The notes under the pieces were generated by a model. That model was not told the DNA's origin. It saw nothing but the letters and a program-made list of their open reading frames with translations, and made no database searches. A stretch of DNA of 64,000 nt. Origin: Carposina sasakii (taxonomy: Eukaryota > Arthropoda > Insecta > Lepidoptera > Carposinidae). Each line of letters begins with the position of its first letter. Positions within the stretch are counted from its first letter, which is position 1. The position numbers and the translations under genes were made by a program. The DNA lies in NCBI GenBank assembly GCA_014607495.2, contig CP053172.1, positions 4,726,888 through 4,790,887 on the forward strand. Reading direction: 5' to 3'. Below are positions 1 to 12,100 of this stretch, in pieces.

Positions 1-2
1 AA

Positions 3-3000
3 GAAACTACCCAGAGGCAACCCGATGGCAAATACATCGTGAAAATGCCCATGAAACCAGATTTTGAGAAAAAATTGGGAAAAACAAAACGTCAAGCCAT
101 ATCTCAGTACTTACAACTTGAGAAGAAAATGGCTAAAAATGCAAACTTTGCAGCCCAGTATAAGGAGTTTATCAATGAATACTCGAACATGAGCCATATG
201 GTACCAGTGACGTCATCAAGAAGGACTTCACTTCAAGCCTTTCTGCCACACCACGGAGTAATACGGGAGGACTCTACCACAACTAAACTAAGAGTCGTCT
301 TTAACGCATCGATGGCCTCCGATTCCAAATATTCACTCAATGATTTGATGTACACCGGGCCCAACTTACAAAAGGACATGTTAACTCTAATGATTAACTG
401 GCGAGTACATAAGTACGTATTTACCGCTGATGTTGAAAAAATGTACCGCAATATAATGTTGCACGACAGTCAACAACGTCTGCTAACTATTATATGGAGA
501 AATAACCCTACGGAACCCCTACAAGAGATGCAATTGTGCACCGTCACTTATGGGACCAAAGCAGCCCCATATTTGGCAATGAGAACTTTACATCAATTGG
601 CACAGGACGAAGGTCACTTATACCCTACAGCATCAAAGGTTCTACGGGACTATTTCTACATGGATGACCTTGTTCACGGACAAGACAGTATCGAAGCCGC
701 AAAACAACTGATACAAGATCTTATATCACTTCTACGTAAGGGCGGTTTTAATCTGCGCAAGTGGGCAAGCAACGAACCAACGATCTTACAAGACCTTACT
801 GCAAAACAAAGGTGTAAGAACCAAATAATTAACTTTAAATCGGAGCAGTTATTAGAAACAAAAACATTGGGCATAGGGTGGAATCCCGAACTCGACACTT
901 TTACTTTTACTTGGAATGTGCCAAGTACGAAAAAACAACCAACGAAACGCAGTCTACTCTCTGACGTCAGCAAACTATACGATCCACTAGGTTGGTTATC
1001 ACCTATCACAATAAAAGCGAAACTTTTGTTTCAAAAACTATGGATTAATAAGATTGGTTGGGATGATTATTTACCCATAGAAATTTTCAAAGAATGGGAA
1101 AAGCTTCGGAAAGATCTTATAAATATCAACAAGGTATCAATCAAACGGTGGCTATACTGTTTGGATAAACAAATAGAGATACATGGATTCAGTGACGCAA
1201 GTGAAAAGGCCTATGCCTGCGTAGTATACAGTCGCACAAAAAACGAAGCGGGTGATTACGTCATAACATTGATCGCGGCGAAAACAAAAGTTGCTCCGAT
1301 TAGTAAAAAGTTATCGCTGCCACGGCTAGAGCTTTGTGGGGCCTTACTACTAGCAAAACTGATCGAGAAAATAAAAAACACCATCAGGGAAAAACAGCTC
1401 GAGATTTTCTGTTGGAGTGACTCGCAAGTTGTACTAGCATGGATACAAGGAAACAGCAACAAATGGGAGAGATATGTCGCCAACAGAGTTCAACAGATTA
1501 ACAAGATAATTCCACCAAAATATTGGCAGTATGTTAAGTCAGAAGAAAACTCAGCTGACTGTGCTACTAGAGGTCTTTTTCCATCTCAACTTCTCAATTT
1601 TGAATTATGGTGGGAAGGCCCTAAATGGCTGAAAAACATGGACAAAAACAAGGTCATGGAAATTCAAACATACACGACAGATATTGGAAAACAATCCACA
1701 GCACGGCTCTGCCTAACAACGAAATCTGCCGACTGTAATGAATTGATTGAACTACTTTTGCATAAATACAGTTCACTGTTCCGGTTAATACGAGTAGTCA
1801 GTTGGATATTACGATTTATCGCTGCACTCTATCGTAATAATAATAATTATAACGACACCTTATCTATTGAAGAGATGAATTCGGCAACACATTTTATCAT
1901 CAAGCACGTACAAAGGACACATTTTGGAGAAGATTTAGAACATTTACGGAAAAATGGAACAGTACCGCGAAAAAGCAACCTACTAAAACTAACACCCTTT
2001 TTGGACGGAAAAGGGATTATGCGTGTCAACGGGCGCCTACAGAACTCGACATTACCTGAAAGCGCCAAGCATCCAATTATTTTACCAAACAATGGGCCTC
2101 TTACAAAGCTCATAATAGAGGATGCCCATAAGAGAACACTGCACGGTGGAGGCCGGCTAACTTTGGCCTTCACACGCCAAAATTACTGGATTATTGGCGG
2201 CAACCATACTATAAAGAAACAATTGAGGCTATGTGTGAGGTGTCATCGCTTTAAACCCCATAAGAGTGAACAAATTATGGCAGCCCTACCAACAGTACGA
2301 GTAACTCCTACCAGACCCTTCACCAACACGGGCATAGACTTTACGGGCCACGTGGATATAAAAATCAATAAAGGGAGAGGAGTCAAGACTTGTAAGGGAT
2401 ACATAGCTATCTTCATCTGCATGGTAACTAAAGCTGTGCATTTGGAACTGGTTTCCGATCTAAGCACTCCCACATTCCTGGCTGCATTGAAGCGAATGTG
2501 TGCACGGAGAGGCACACCGAGACAGATATTCTCCGACAACGGGACGAATTTTGTTGGGGCCGCAAAGCAGTTACAAAAGGATTTTCAACTCTATCAAACC
2601 TTCACGTCTCCCCAATTTGCTTATGAACTATCACAAGCATCCATAACATGGCATTTCAACGCCCCGGCCTGGCCGACTGCGGGTGGATTATGGGAGGCAG
2701 CGGTGAAATCTATGAAGCACCACCTCAAACGAGTTCTCGGAGAACAAAAACTAACCTATGAACAATTTACGACCTTATTATCAACGATAGAAAGTTGCAT
2801 GAACTCCAGACCATTAACGCCACTATCAGAAGATATCGATGACCTCGACTATCTTACTCCAGGCCATTTCCTCATCGGCGGACCAACGCTGGCTATACCT
2901 CAACATGAAGATGGAGATTTCAACCATTTAGATCTCCGCAACAGATGGAGACTGGTGGAACAAATCAACAGACATATCTGGAATAAATGGTCAAGCGAAT

Positions 3001-4916
3001 ACCTAACGGAACTACAGACTAGGTCCAAGTGGCACCAACCTAAAACTAATTTGGAAAAAGGAAACCTAGTTCTTATAAAGAACGAGAACATACCTCCCGG
3101 GAAATGGGCAGTAGGAAGAGTCCTGGAAACTCATCCAGGATCTGATGGTTATGTCCGCGTGGTCACATTAAAAACAAAGGGAGGAGAGCAAAAACGACCT
3201 ATCACCAAATTAATACCATTTCCAGAAAATGAACCTAATTTCCAAGAACCTAAGATTGCTACAACTCAAGAAAAAACAATGGAAACAAATTGTAAACAAA
3301 ACAAAACGAAACCCAAGACAAGACGGGCTAAGAGCGGCGCTTTTGTGCTCTTTACGACCATGCTGGTAACATTTATGGGAAGTGTGCAGTCATTACTATC
3401 CTCCAATTATAAAATAACAGCCATAGAAAAGGATCATCCTATTTACTACGACGAAATCGGAAAGCTACAGTTAATTCACGACGAATGGACTTTATTAGTA
3501 TACTATAATCTTACTACATACTGGCAAGGTATAACAAATATTAATACATACGTGACCTACATAGACAAGTTATGCGAGCATATGACTCATTTGCCATGTG
3601 AGACTATAGTAAAACAATTGCAACGTGAGCTACATCACTTGTCCGAATATAACACGCTCCTGTTATCACAACATCAACACAGACGGAAGCGCGGATATTT
3701 CAACGGGATCGGAAACTTAGCTCGGACACTCTTTGGAACCCTAGATGAAGAGTTTGCAAAAAAGTATGAAGATGACATAAAATCTATGCAAGCAAACGAC
3801 AGACACCTGTTGGAGCTCATGAAAAATCAAACATTAATTATTGAAGCTGAAAACAACATACTGAAGAGCAACGAAAATTTTACACGTGAAAATTTTCAGA
3901 AAATTCATAATTATTTACAAGAAATAAGTGCTGACATGATGACAATGGAAACCCGACTACAGAGGATCGTCACAATGAATGACGTCAACGCCGCGTCATT
4001 AACGGCGAGCTTAATTATAACAAGCTTGAACCGTGTACAAGACATGCTTCTGAGAACCTTGTCAGACCTACACAAAGGTCACTTGGACAGATATTTATTT
4101 TCGGTTTCTCAACTCACAGAACAACTAAATATCATATCTGGAAGACTACCAAAAGGATTATCTTTGCCGATTGTATCGCTACCAGAAGGAATACATGATA
4201 TCTATGAATTACTCTACGTTAAAGCTCGCATCACAAGTAACTACTTATTGGTAGAAGTTCATCTCCCACTGCTCAGTGACGAGGAGTTCACCGTATACAA
4301 AGTTATACCCTTAGTGTTCAACCGAGAAGATCGCTTGAAGATTATACGCCCATCTTCATCTCATATTGCCATCAACCTTCTCAAGAACACGTACCTGTTA
4401 ATGGAACAGCAGGACCTTGAACGTTGCAACATAAATAGAGTCGGAAACTTCTTTTGCATTGCACAGCAACCTGTATATAACATGCACTACAAGAATGCGC
4501 CATGCGAAGCAAAATTGTTTAGCCAGCAGAACTCGCTATCGTGTGGCATTGACGAAGTTCAATGCATGGATAATTGGGTCAAACTTTATAAACCCAATCT
4601 GTGGCTGTATAGTAGCTGCGATAAATATCTGTTAAGAATAATCTGCGGAGAAGATGTATCAACAGAAACAATCTACGGAAATGGACTAATTTCAATACGT
4701 CCAGGATGCCAGATACAAAAACATGGAGAGACAATTTTCACTTACAATAATTTTGGGAGCCAAGTAAACGTACAACCTGATATGGAAGTACCATCTCTGA
4801 AAATTAATAGCATGGTAAATACAAACTGGCGCCATCTCAATATAACAGCAATGGATAACCCGTCTACATCAATGTCACAGCTCGCTATGATACAACATAG
4901 GATCACCTATCAATAG
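3..4916 (+). CDS. BEL/Pao Pol-Env polyprotein, 5' partial
   Basis: The frame is open from base 3, so the methionine at 39 is internal and the protein starts outside the window. Counting from that methionine, the reverse transcriptase carries YMDD at 207-210. RNase H has its first Asp near 386 (FSDAS). The integrase has an HHCC finger near 696-745 and the triad D767, D833 and E886, followed by a DUF5641-type domain near 945-1040. An envelope-like region follows in the same frame: a hydrophobic signal or anchor near 1101-1119, a furin-type RRKR at 1215-1218, then a glycine-rich hydrophobic stretch like the fusion peptides of baculovirus F-type insect retrovirus envelopes. The reading frame ends at an amber codon (4914-4916), before the membrane anchor. 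Pol motifs look intact. Fusion of Env to Pol in one frame is unusual; expression may use splicing or cleavage. Confidence 0.9.
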   Translation, partial: ETTQRQPDGKYIVKMPMKPDFEKKLGKTKRQAISQYLQLEKKMAKNANFAAQYKEFINEYSNMSHMVPVTSSRRTSLQAFLPHHGVIREDSTTTKLRVVFNASMASDSKYSLNDLMYTGPNLQKDMLTLMINWRVHKYVFTADVEKMYRNIMLHDSQQRLLTIIWRNNPTEPLQEMQLCTVTYGTKAAPYLAMRTLHQLAQDEGHLYPTASKVLRDYFYMDDLVHGQDSIEAAKQLIQDLISLLRKGGFNLRKWASNEPTILQDLTAKQRCKNQIINFKSEQLLETKTLGIGWNPELDTFTFTWNVPSTKKQPTKRSLLSDVSKLYDPLGWLSPITIKAKLLFQKLWINKIGWDDYLPIEIFKEWEKLRKDLININKVSIKRWLYCLDKQIEIHGFSDASEKAYACVVYSRTKNEAGDYVITLIAAKTKVAPISKKLSLPRLELCGALLLAKLIEKIKNTIREKQLEIFCWSDSQVVLAWIQGNSNKWERYVANRVQQINKIIPPKYWQYVKSEENSADCATRGLFPSQLLNFELWWEGPKWLKNMDKNKVMEIQTYTTDIGKQSTARLCLTTKSADCNELIELLLHKYSSLFRLIRVVSWILRFIAALYRNNNNYNDTLSIEEMNSATHFIIKHVQRTHFGEDLEHLRKNGTVPRKSNLLKLTPFLDGKGIMRVNGRLQNSTLPESAKHPIILPNNGPLTKLIIEDAHKRTLHGGGRLTLAFTRQNYWIIGGNHTIKKQLRLCVRCHRFKPHKSEQIMAALPTVRVTPTRPFTNTGIDFTGHVDIKINKGRGVKTCKGYIAIFICMVTKAVHLELVSDLSTPTFLAALKRMCARRGTPRQIFSDNGTNFVGAAKQLQKDFQLYQTFTSPQFAYELSQASITWHFNAPAWPTAGGLWEAAVKSMKHHLKRVLGEQKLTYEQFTTLLSTIESCMNSRPLTPLSEDIDDLDYLTPGHFLIGGPTLAIPQHEDGDFNHLDLRNRWRLVEQINRHIWNKWSSEYLTELQTRSKWHQPKTNLEKGNLVLIKNENIPPGKWAVGRVLETHPGSDGYVRVVTLKTKGGEQKRPITKLIPFPENEPNFQEPKIATTQEKTMETNCKQNKTKPKTRRAKSGAFVLFTTMLVTFMGSVQSLLSSNYKITAIEKDHPIYYDEIGKLQLIHDEWTLLVYYNLTTYWQGITNINTYVTYIDKLCEHMTHLPCETIVKQLQRELHHLSEYNTLLLSQHQHRRKRGYFNGIGNLARTLFGTLDEEFAKKYEDDIKSMQANDRHLLELMKNQTLIIEAENNILKSNENFTRENFQKIHNYLQEISADMMTMETRLQRIVTMNDVNAASLTASLIITSLNRVQDMLLRTLSDLHKGHLDRYLFSVSQLTEQLNIISGRLPKGLSLPIVSLPEGIHDIYELLYVKARITSNYLLVEVHLPLLSDEEFTVYKVIPLVFNREDRLKIIRPSSSHIAINLLKNTYLLMEQQDLERCNINRVGNFFCIAQQPVYNMHYKNAPCEAKLFSQQNSLSCGIDEVQCMDNWVKLYKPNLWLYSSCDKYLLRIICGEDVSTETIYGNGLISIRPGCQIQKHGETIFTYNNFGSQVNVQPDMEVPSLKINSMVNTNWRHLNITAMDNPSTSMSQLAMIQHRITYQ

Positions 4917-5180
4917 GAACATGAAACGTTACTTACAAACGAGAAAATGTCTATTCATAACATCTGTCATTACGCGACCTCTACTTTGTTAGTGGCAGGA
5001 GCATTGGCTGTAGTGATATATTGGATTATCAAAAAGAAAGATATCAAGCAGCCACAACAAGAAACCAATAGAGAAAGTCAAGAAGTTGAACAGAGGACTG
5101 AGCTGCAGATCATCGACTGCCCATCAGGATCGCAAAACCTCAAGAGCCATCAACCGAAGACATTTCAACTTTATGATTGA
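4917..5180 (+). other. in-frame env tail after amber stop (membrane anchor and cytoplasmic tail)
   Basis: After the TAG at 4914-4916 the same frame stays open to 5178-5180. It encodes a strongly hydrophobic segment (core LLVAGALAVVIYWII) followed by lysines and a polar tail, which is what the transmembrane anchor and cytoplasmic tail of an envelope protein look like. The nearest methionine is at 4947. This is therefore either a decayed env cut by one stop, or a tail reached only by readthrough. The sequence cannot decide between these. Confidence 0.7.
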
Positions 5181-5249
5181 TTTACTTTTATTTGTACTGG
5201 ATGCTTATCTATTTTTATTTTTTTTTACTTTTACTTTCCCTCGGGAGCA

Positions 5250-5487
5250 TGTACGGGCAATGACCGCACAGGCTTTTAGTATGCGTCAGCACATAGCGCG
5301 CAATAAATACTATTGTTTTCTTATATTTTTATGCATTCTTTTACATCGAATAGATCAGCATCCAACTTTCACTATAAGTTGTAACTATAACTAAATATAT
5401 AACGTTTTTACTTAAACGTCCTTTCAACTATTACTACCAACAACAAGTCAACAAATATTAAGTGTACAGGCCTTACAAACCCGTACA
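5250..5487 (+). repeat. 3' LTR of the left BEL/Pao element
   Basis: The repeat is bounded by the inverted ends TGTACGGG and CCCGTACA, which gives the TG...CA form. An AATAAA polyadenylation signal sits at 5302-5307. A short purine-containing run (TCGGGAGCA) lies directly upstream where the polypurine tract should be. The second LTR is outside the window, so its length was not confirmed by comparison. Confidence 0.8.
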
Positions 5488-6107
5488 ATATGAGTTAAAC
5501 CATTTTTGAGATTGTTCTACTGCTCTCGCGACGGCGGATGGTTGGCAACCGACAGCTCGTTGTATGAAATCGAGCTATAGGTGGCGCTGTCTCAACACGT
5601 AGATGTACCAACCCAATGGCACGGGTTGATCGGTATCCAGTTCATCGTGAACCCAGTAAAAGAATTCGGAACAATCATTATCTATTTAAAAAAAAACGCA
5701 TCAAAATCCGTGCCGTACTTTAAAAAAATCTAAGCATACATATGGACAGACAACAGTGGGAAGCGATTTTATTTTATATATTTATATATAATATGTAGTG
5801 AAGTCGTAGACCGGTCCACAAAATACATCCAGCTGTCCAGGAACTAAAATATCTCAACTATACCCTCAAAATTGGTCAGAAGTGGCACCATGTGGTTCTA
5901 TGGTCCCTTGGTGCTCTGCCTACCCCGTAAGGGATAAAGGCGTGATTATATGTATGTATCCAGGAGGGTTATTCTAATAAAGGGCCGATATAGTATGTTT
6001 GTAAGCACATATCTCAGAAACTACAAGTCCAAACAAAAAAATTCTTAATCCATCACACAGCTCATTTAATTTGAAAGGTTTATAGATACGTAAATAATAA
6101 TACAAAC
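5488..6107. other. Lrrk intron, mostly unassigned
   Basis: Intron of the minus-strand Lrrk gene between its last visible exon and the BEL insertion. I see no exon here. A fragment of the dispersed repeat containing TGGTTCTATCGGCCCTTGG-type sequence lies near 5850-5960; related fragments occur near 24480, 34520, 41350 and 56320. Confidence 0.5.
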
Positions 6108-9100
6108 CTCTCTACCGGCGGTATATAGCTTATCCGGCGCGGGAACTAAACCCGGGTCGGCTAAAAGTCGCACACACAGTCTAGCCCATAATCCACGAGG
6201 TAGGTATGACAGTAATAATCTACGACGAAAGGGCCGGCCGGCGCGGGGACGGATTGACAGTTGTACTGTGTCATCTGAAATACAAATACATATTATATGT
6301 TAATTTGCTTGAGCTTGATCATTTTTTTTTTACACACAACATTGACATAGTCCCACATTAAAATCCCTAAGATCTTGTGTCGTGGGTACTAAGCAACGGT
6401 ATATAGATACATAGATAAGTATAGAAACTTCCATGACTCGGAAACAAACATCGATATTCATCATGTCAATGTTTGCACCTAATTCGAACCCAGGACCTAT
6501 GGCGTCGCAGGCAGGGCCACTACCTACTACACCAATCGGCCGTCCGCCGTTTTAATCTTTTTATTACAAGCAATGTATTCGATTGACAAATGTACCTACA
6601 AAACTAAAATTTTTATATATTAATATGGTGTCTTTAAAAGAAATGTTTGTTTGATGGATTTATTTTTAAAAAATGCTGATATTCATGTAACTTTGGACCT
6701 CAATATCTTGGAAACCCGTGGTTTCCCAGGGGTGCTTCCATAGAAAAAAATGACCGTGATGTTACAAAGAATACGAGGTATTAAAAGAACAAAGTTGTCT
6801 TTTTACACCCAGTATAATACAGTTGCGAATAATATAAGTAATTTACATGGATCTAAAAAAGTGCTTGCGTAGACTACTTTCGGTCTTCTTATATTGAAGC
6901 TGCACAGCGACATCTGACTTCATTTATTGGTACTACGTTCACCTGATCGATAAAGGTGCAGATGAACTTGTATTCTCGCTGTATAATTAGTACCAGACCA
7001 AATCCCTAGATGGCGTGTGCGCAGTACCTCAGTCTTCGTGTAGATGGCGTAACATTATTAAATATAAGAAATACAACTGTGGGACCCTACTAATTAAAGC
7101 TTTAATGTAGGTATAAGCTACTGAGTTCAATTTGACAGATATTACATATATTTTGATAACGTTGCCAATATGTAATTTAGAAAAGAGATGGTAAAATTCG
7201 TCATCCGAGTAATTGACGGTAGCTCAGTGGTTAGAGCAACTAGCACGGTATGCAGTGGTCGTGGGTTCGATTCCCACTCGGGTGAAGAATTTTTTCCATC
7301 TTCTTTATTAATAATTTTATAATATATTTTGCTGTTAAAAGTCACGTACATATAACGATATTTTACACGCGATTTCTTAGTAGAAGGGTCAGTTCATAAA
7401 TAGGGGGAGAATAAACACATTCATTAAAGACAGGGAGATTTGGCGGTAAAAGCTGAAAGCAAGCGGGTGTTGTTTTTTGTTTTAAAATCATCATTTATTT
7501 GTAAACTAGCGGCTATTACACAGGGTGTAAAAAAGGGATATGTTAAGCGAAATGCTATCAAGATGGCCCACTATACATATAAAACCTATCCACAAAATTT
7601 GAGACTCGAAATAAACATGTGATTTCGAGTCTCAAATTTTGTGGATAGGTTCTCTATAGTGGGCTATTTACGAGAACATATCTTTTTGCTTAACATATCT
7701 ATTTTGTTACACCCTGTATATTATATTATCTCCGGATAAAAATCATCCTACGCCCGTCTCCTGGTTCTAAGCTACCTCCTCACCAATTTTCAGCCAAATC
7801 AATACAGCCGTTCTTGAATAATAAATAGGTTTTTTTTTTCTATACACTCACAACACATTGACCTAGTCCCACATTAAGATCCCTAAGGTCTTGTGTCGTG
7901 GATACTAAGCAACGGTATATAAATACATAGATAAGTATATAAACATCCATGACTCGGAAACAAACATCGATATTCATCATATCAATGTTGCACCTACCGG
8001 GATTCGAACCCAGGACCTATGGCGTCTCAGGCAGGGCCACTACCTACTACACCAATCGGCCGTCAGTTTAACTAGCTCGACTTTCTTTTATAAATATATA
8101 AGTAGATAAGATCACTTGTTTCACTCACTTATAAGTGTAGGTGAGTCTGTCCCGCGGGTTTGCTCGATAATCGTACTGACAGGCTGCGGACATAGTCTGT
8201 TCGATGTTGTATATCTCGTTCGGATGCTAAGCTGTAAAAAAATAAGCACAAAACTTACGCCTAGTACTTTTAAAAAGGGGTCTAAAAAAAGTCACACGAA
8301 AAATACGAAAGTGTACGAGATAATATACAGGGTGTTTTTTCGTCGCCACCATTAACGAAGGGTACGTACTCTATACATCAAATAAAGTAAGTTTATGCCA
8401 AAAAAATGCTGGGAAATTATGTAATTTTTTTTATTACTTAATCGGGCGAGATTTGTAGTGTCCAGTGTTTATGCTAGTTTTTTCATGGACAGATATTAAT
8501 TATTTGTCGTGAAAAAATCTTGCTACGCGCATCAATGTGGATTTATGCAGAAAAACGCAGTCTATTTACTCAACTTTGGACCCTAATATCTTGGGAACCA
8601 GACACTTCCCAGGTATGCTTCCATGGAGAAAAATGATCGTGATGATGAGGAGATTCCGTAGTTTTCGGGAACGTTGACGACCAAAAAACATCCTGTATAT
8701 GTAACATACAAAAAAAATTAAATTGAGGTCAAAGTTTTCAAGAACCTACCTACCTTCCATCACCATCACTGCCACCGACCACGATAGCACAACCACACGT
8801 TTTTCCATTTTAATTGTAGGTCAAAAGATGTCAATCTAGGTCAAGATGTCAAAACGCGGTCAAACGAGGTCAAACGATGTCAAAACAAAAGCTATCAAGT
8901 GAGGTCAAACCTGCGGCACTTCAGGTTCCCTCTCCGGCAGTAGAGAAGGCACCACAAGGACCCTGGAGTCCCAGCAGAGACCTTGTTCAGTAACGACGCG
9001 CCTAATGGACCCGCTTCCGTGCCAATAGATCAATATATGTTAAAAGGAGGTCAAGAGATGTCAAAAAGAGGTCAAAAGATGTCAAAACTAGGTCAAAAGA

Positions 9101-12100
9101 GGTCAAAACCAGCTCAAAAGAGGTCAAAATGCTATTAAGCGAGGTCAAACCTGCGGCACTTCAGGTTCCCTCTCCGGCAGTAGAGAAGGCACCACAAGGA
9201 CCCTGGAGTCCCAGCAGAGAGCTAGTTCGAACTTGTTCAGTAACGACGCGCCTAATGGACCCGCTTCCGTGCCAATAGACAGCGCCGGGGAGGCCTTGAA
9301 CACGTGCGCTAGGTCCTCTAGTTTCATTATACCTGGAAAAAAAATCAGAAATAAAGATGTTCGTATCTAATCGTTTTTTGATTCGGCTGACAGACCACTT
9401 CGCTCTTGTAGCAATAAAACACTCCGTGAGCTTGAACGCGGACTATTCGTGAATCTTCCTCGGTAGGGGTGTTTAAGACCAGAGTATACGAGTATGCGGG
9501 GGGGGATAGCCCAGTGTTCAATACGTGCACCTTCCAAGCGGGAGACGTAAGTTCGATCCCAGTCACGGGCCTGTACCAATGAATTTATGTCATGTACAGA
9601 TTTTAATGTTGCAAAATTGTCACTTAGCTCGTGCCTCGGAAAGCACGTAAAACCGTTGGTCCTGCGTCTGATCTCTCTCCGGTCGTGTCGGCTTTCCGTC
9701 ACATCGGACTATGAGAGTAACGGTATAGAGAGTGCATCTGTGTTTGCGTACACACTTGTGCACTATAATATCTCCTGCATACCTGGCCAATCTCCGTAGA
9801 GATTGGTCGCCTTGGCCGAAATACGGTCGGAGGTCATCATAATCAAACGAGTTTTAATTTAAAAAGCAGATCATGACTGCATAGTAATAGATACGGCAAT
9901 TTATTGTATCTGCCTGTATTTTGTTGCTGCAATCTGTATTTTTAGTTTCGTAACTATTTTAAATGTTTTTATTTAAGTAATTTTAAATTTTTCATTTTAT
10001 ATATTATTTTGGCACTACCTTCAAACTGTTCTCCGCCAGTACTGGTTAACTGGAAGAGAATGCTATGTAGCATTAGGTTCGCCTTTGCATAACTTCATAG
10101 TGCAATAAAGAATCTTCTATGTAACTATTAATGTATGAATAGGGAATATGTTTTTTTTTTATTTAATTTTTAGACATAACGTGAAGTCAATAGTTTGCCC
10201 ATAGAAAGGCATATTATTATCTAAGTCTAACCGTTTACGATTTATATTTTGAAAAACTTTGAAATACCTTTTTACATATATAATTTATTTTTTCTTTCAT
10301 ATTATTAGAAATGCCTTGCCGTTTTGTAATACAGCGTATTCGTCAATATGTTCTCTGTACTCGATCGTTTTATATTAAAACCAGTGGACGCCCGCGACGT
10401 TGTCCGCGTGGACTGCAGAAAAAATCAAAATGTCGAAATCATCCGGGATAAAAAGTAGCCTATGTGTTAATCCAGGGTGTCAGCTGACTACATACCACAT
10501 TTTATTAAAATCGCTCCAGCCGTTTTTACGTGAAAGAGTAACAAACATTCATCCATCCATACTTACAAACTTTCGCGTTTATAATGTATAGCCGTGTGAT
10601 GCCGGCAGAGTAGAGTTTGTACCACCCCATGCCTGCCCGTGGGTATCGTACGAGGCGATTAAGGGTTTCCGGGAGGTGGGCAGCAGCGCCTCCCGTACTG
10701 ATAACATAGTCGGAAAATCACACTGCGGTCACCAACCCGCCTGCCCAGCGTGGTGACTATGGACAAAACCCGCCTGTGACAGTAGCCTTGTGTCGTGCCC
10801 TGGGGGAGGCCTACGTCCAGCAGTGGACTGCAGCAGGCTGAAGACGACGACTCACCATTGCTAGCAAAAGGGTTGATTTCCCTCACAGTAACAACGTGTG
10901 CCAGTAGATCACACAACCACTGAGGGCGCACGAAGTAGAGTTCCTTTAGGAGCGCGTCGTCGTAGTGTAGTAATACACCTGCAAGATGGGAAATTAAATC
11001 AATTAAATGGAATAATAAATAATTTAAATAAATAAATAAAAATCATTTATTTCAGACCGAGATCCATAACAATAAAATTGTGTTCTAATAAATGAATTAA
11101 TTAAAAATTTAATTGAATTAAAAATTAATAATAAATAAAATTAGTGCTAGTTTTAAAAATATATATATCTATAAACGCCCTCTGCGACAGTTATCTCGTG
11201 CTAAAGATCATGGGCCACTAAATAACCCTCCGCACGAAACACGAATAATTAAATGGAATGATAAAATGAAATGAAAAGATTAAATGTAATGTAATTATAA
11301 AAATAAACGATCATTTAGTTGCTCAAAACAAGGTAACAATAAAGTTATCATTAAATTTAGGTGTATTCGTCATCTCGCCTCATTAAAAACTCGCCCGATC
11401 GGGCGACTTGGCACCTTTCGAATTTAAATAATATTTCCGTCGTCATCTCGTACACTAGTACAAAGTACAGCCAGGTAAATAAATGTGAAATTAAATTTTA
11501 GAACGACTTCGAATAAAACGACATTGTATGAAATCGTTAATTTCTATATTTGATATTGATTTTTGATTTTTTATTTGATATTGTTGATCATATTTTTGTA
11601 CTTAGCTAATAAACAAGCCAAATGCTTTTAGCAGAATAATTATAATAATTTAATTTTTTTGACGTGATTATTATTTGGTGTAATATATATTTTTGAGTTT
11701 TTTTTTCATTTATTTTGTTCATTACACTTGATTTAATCATTTATCACTAGAATGACCATAAGCTGCCGAAGGTTCTAGGTAGTGATGTTTAGCTTACGTT
11801 TGTATTTCTTATCTTTAGAGTATAACTCCTGAAGGTCATTCGGCAGCTCATTAACAATGTGCGGTATTAAGTATTTGTAAGTTTTTGTACCAGATAGGTT
11901 ACTTGTAGCAGGCAGTACATACTTTTCGCTATATTTTAACTGTCTGAGTCTGTTAATACGGCTTTTGCAGATAAGTAAACTCTGATCATGCATCTCTGTT
12001 AAGAGCAAGTACTTAAATTTATCAAAAACATCCATCACTTTGCAGTATTTGAATAAGTTAATTTTGCCATTTTTATATTGGTTCTTTATGTAGCGTGGTA

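Larger units (their letters stand above)
1..5487 (+). mobile_element. BEL/Pao retrovirus-like element with env, 5' part outside window
   Basis: This is an LTR retrotransposon whose visible part runs from within pol to the end of its 3' LTR. The order RT, RNase H, integrase, DUF5641-like tail and envelope is that of BEL/Pao elements carrying an env gene. The element lies antisense to the Lrrk-like gene, downstream of the last Lrrk exon seen in the window. The 5' LTR, gag and protease would lie to the left of position 1. The five bases after the LTR (ATATG at 5488-5492) would be the target duplication, but the other copy cannot be checked here. Confidence 0.9.

Noticed and set aside
6845..7080. 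Possible extra Lrrk exon between 6274 and 8129
   Set aside because: The two flanking exons already join in phase and the segment has stops in all minus frames.
7205..7290. Possible tRNA gene
   Set aside because: A and B boxes are present but the acceptor stem does not close, and the same sequence recurs as a dispersed family with a common tail, so it is a tRNA-derived SINE.
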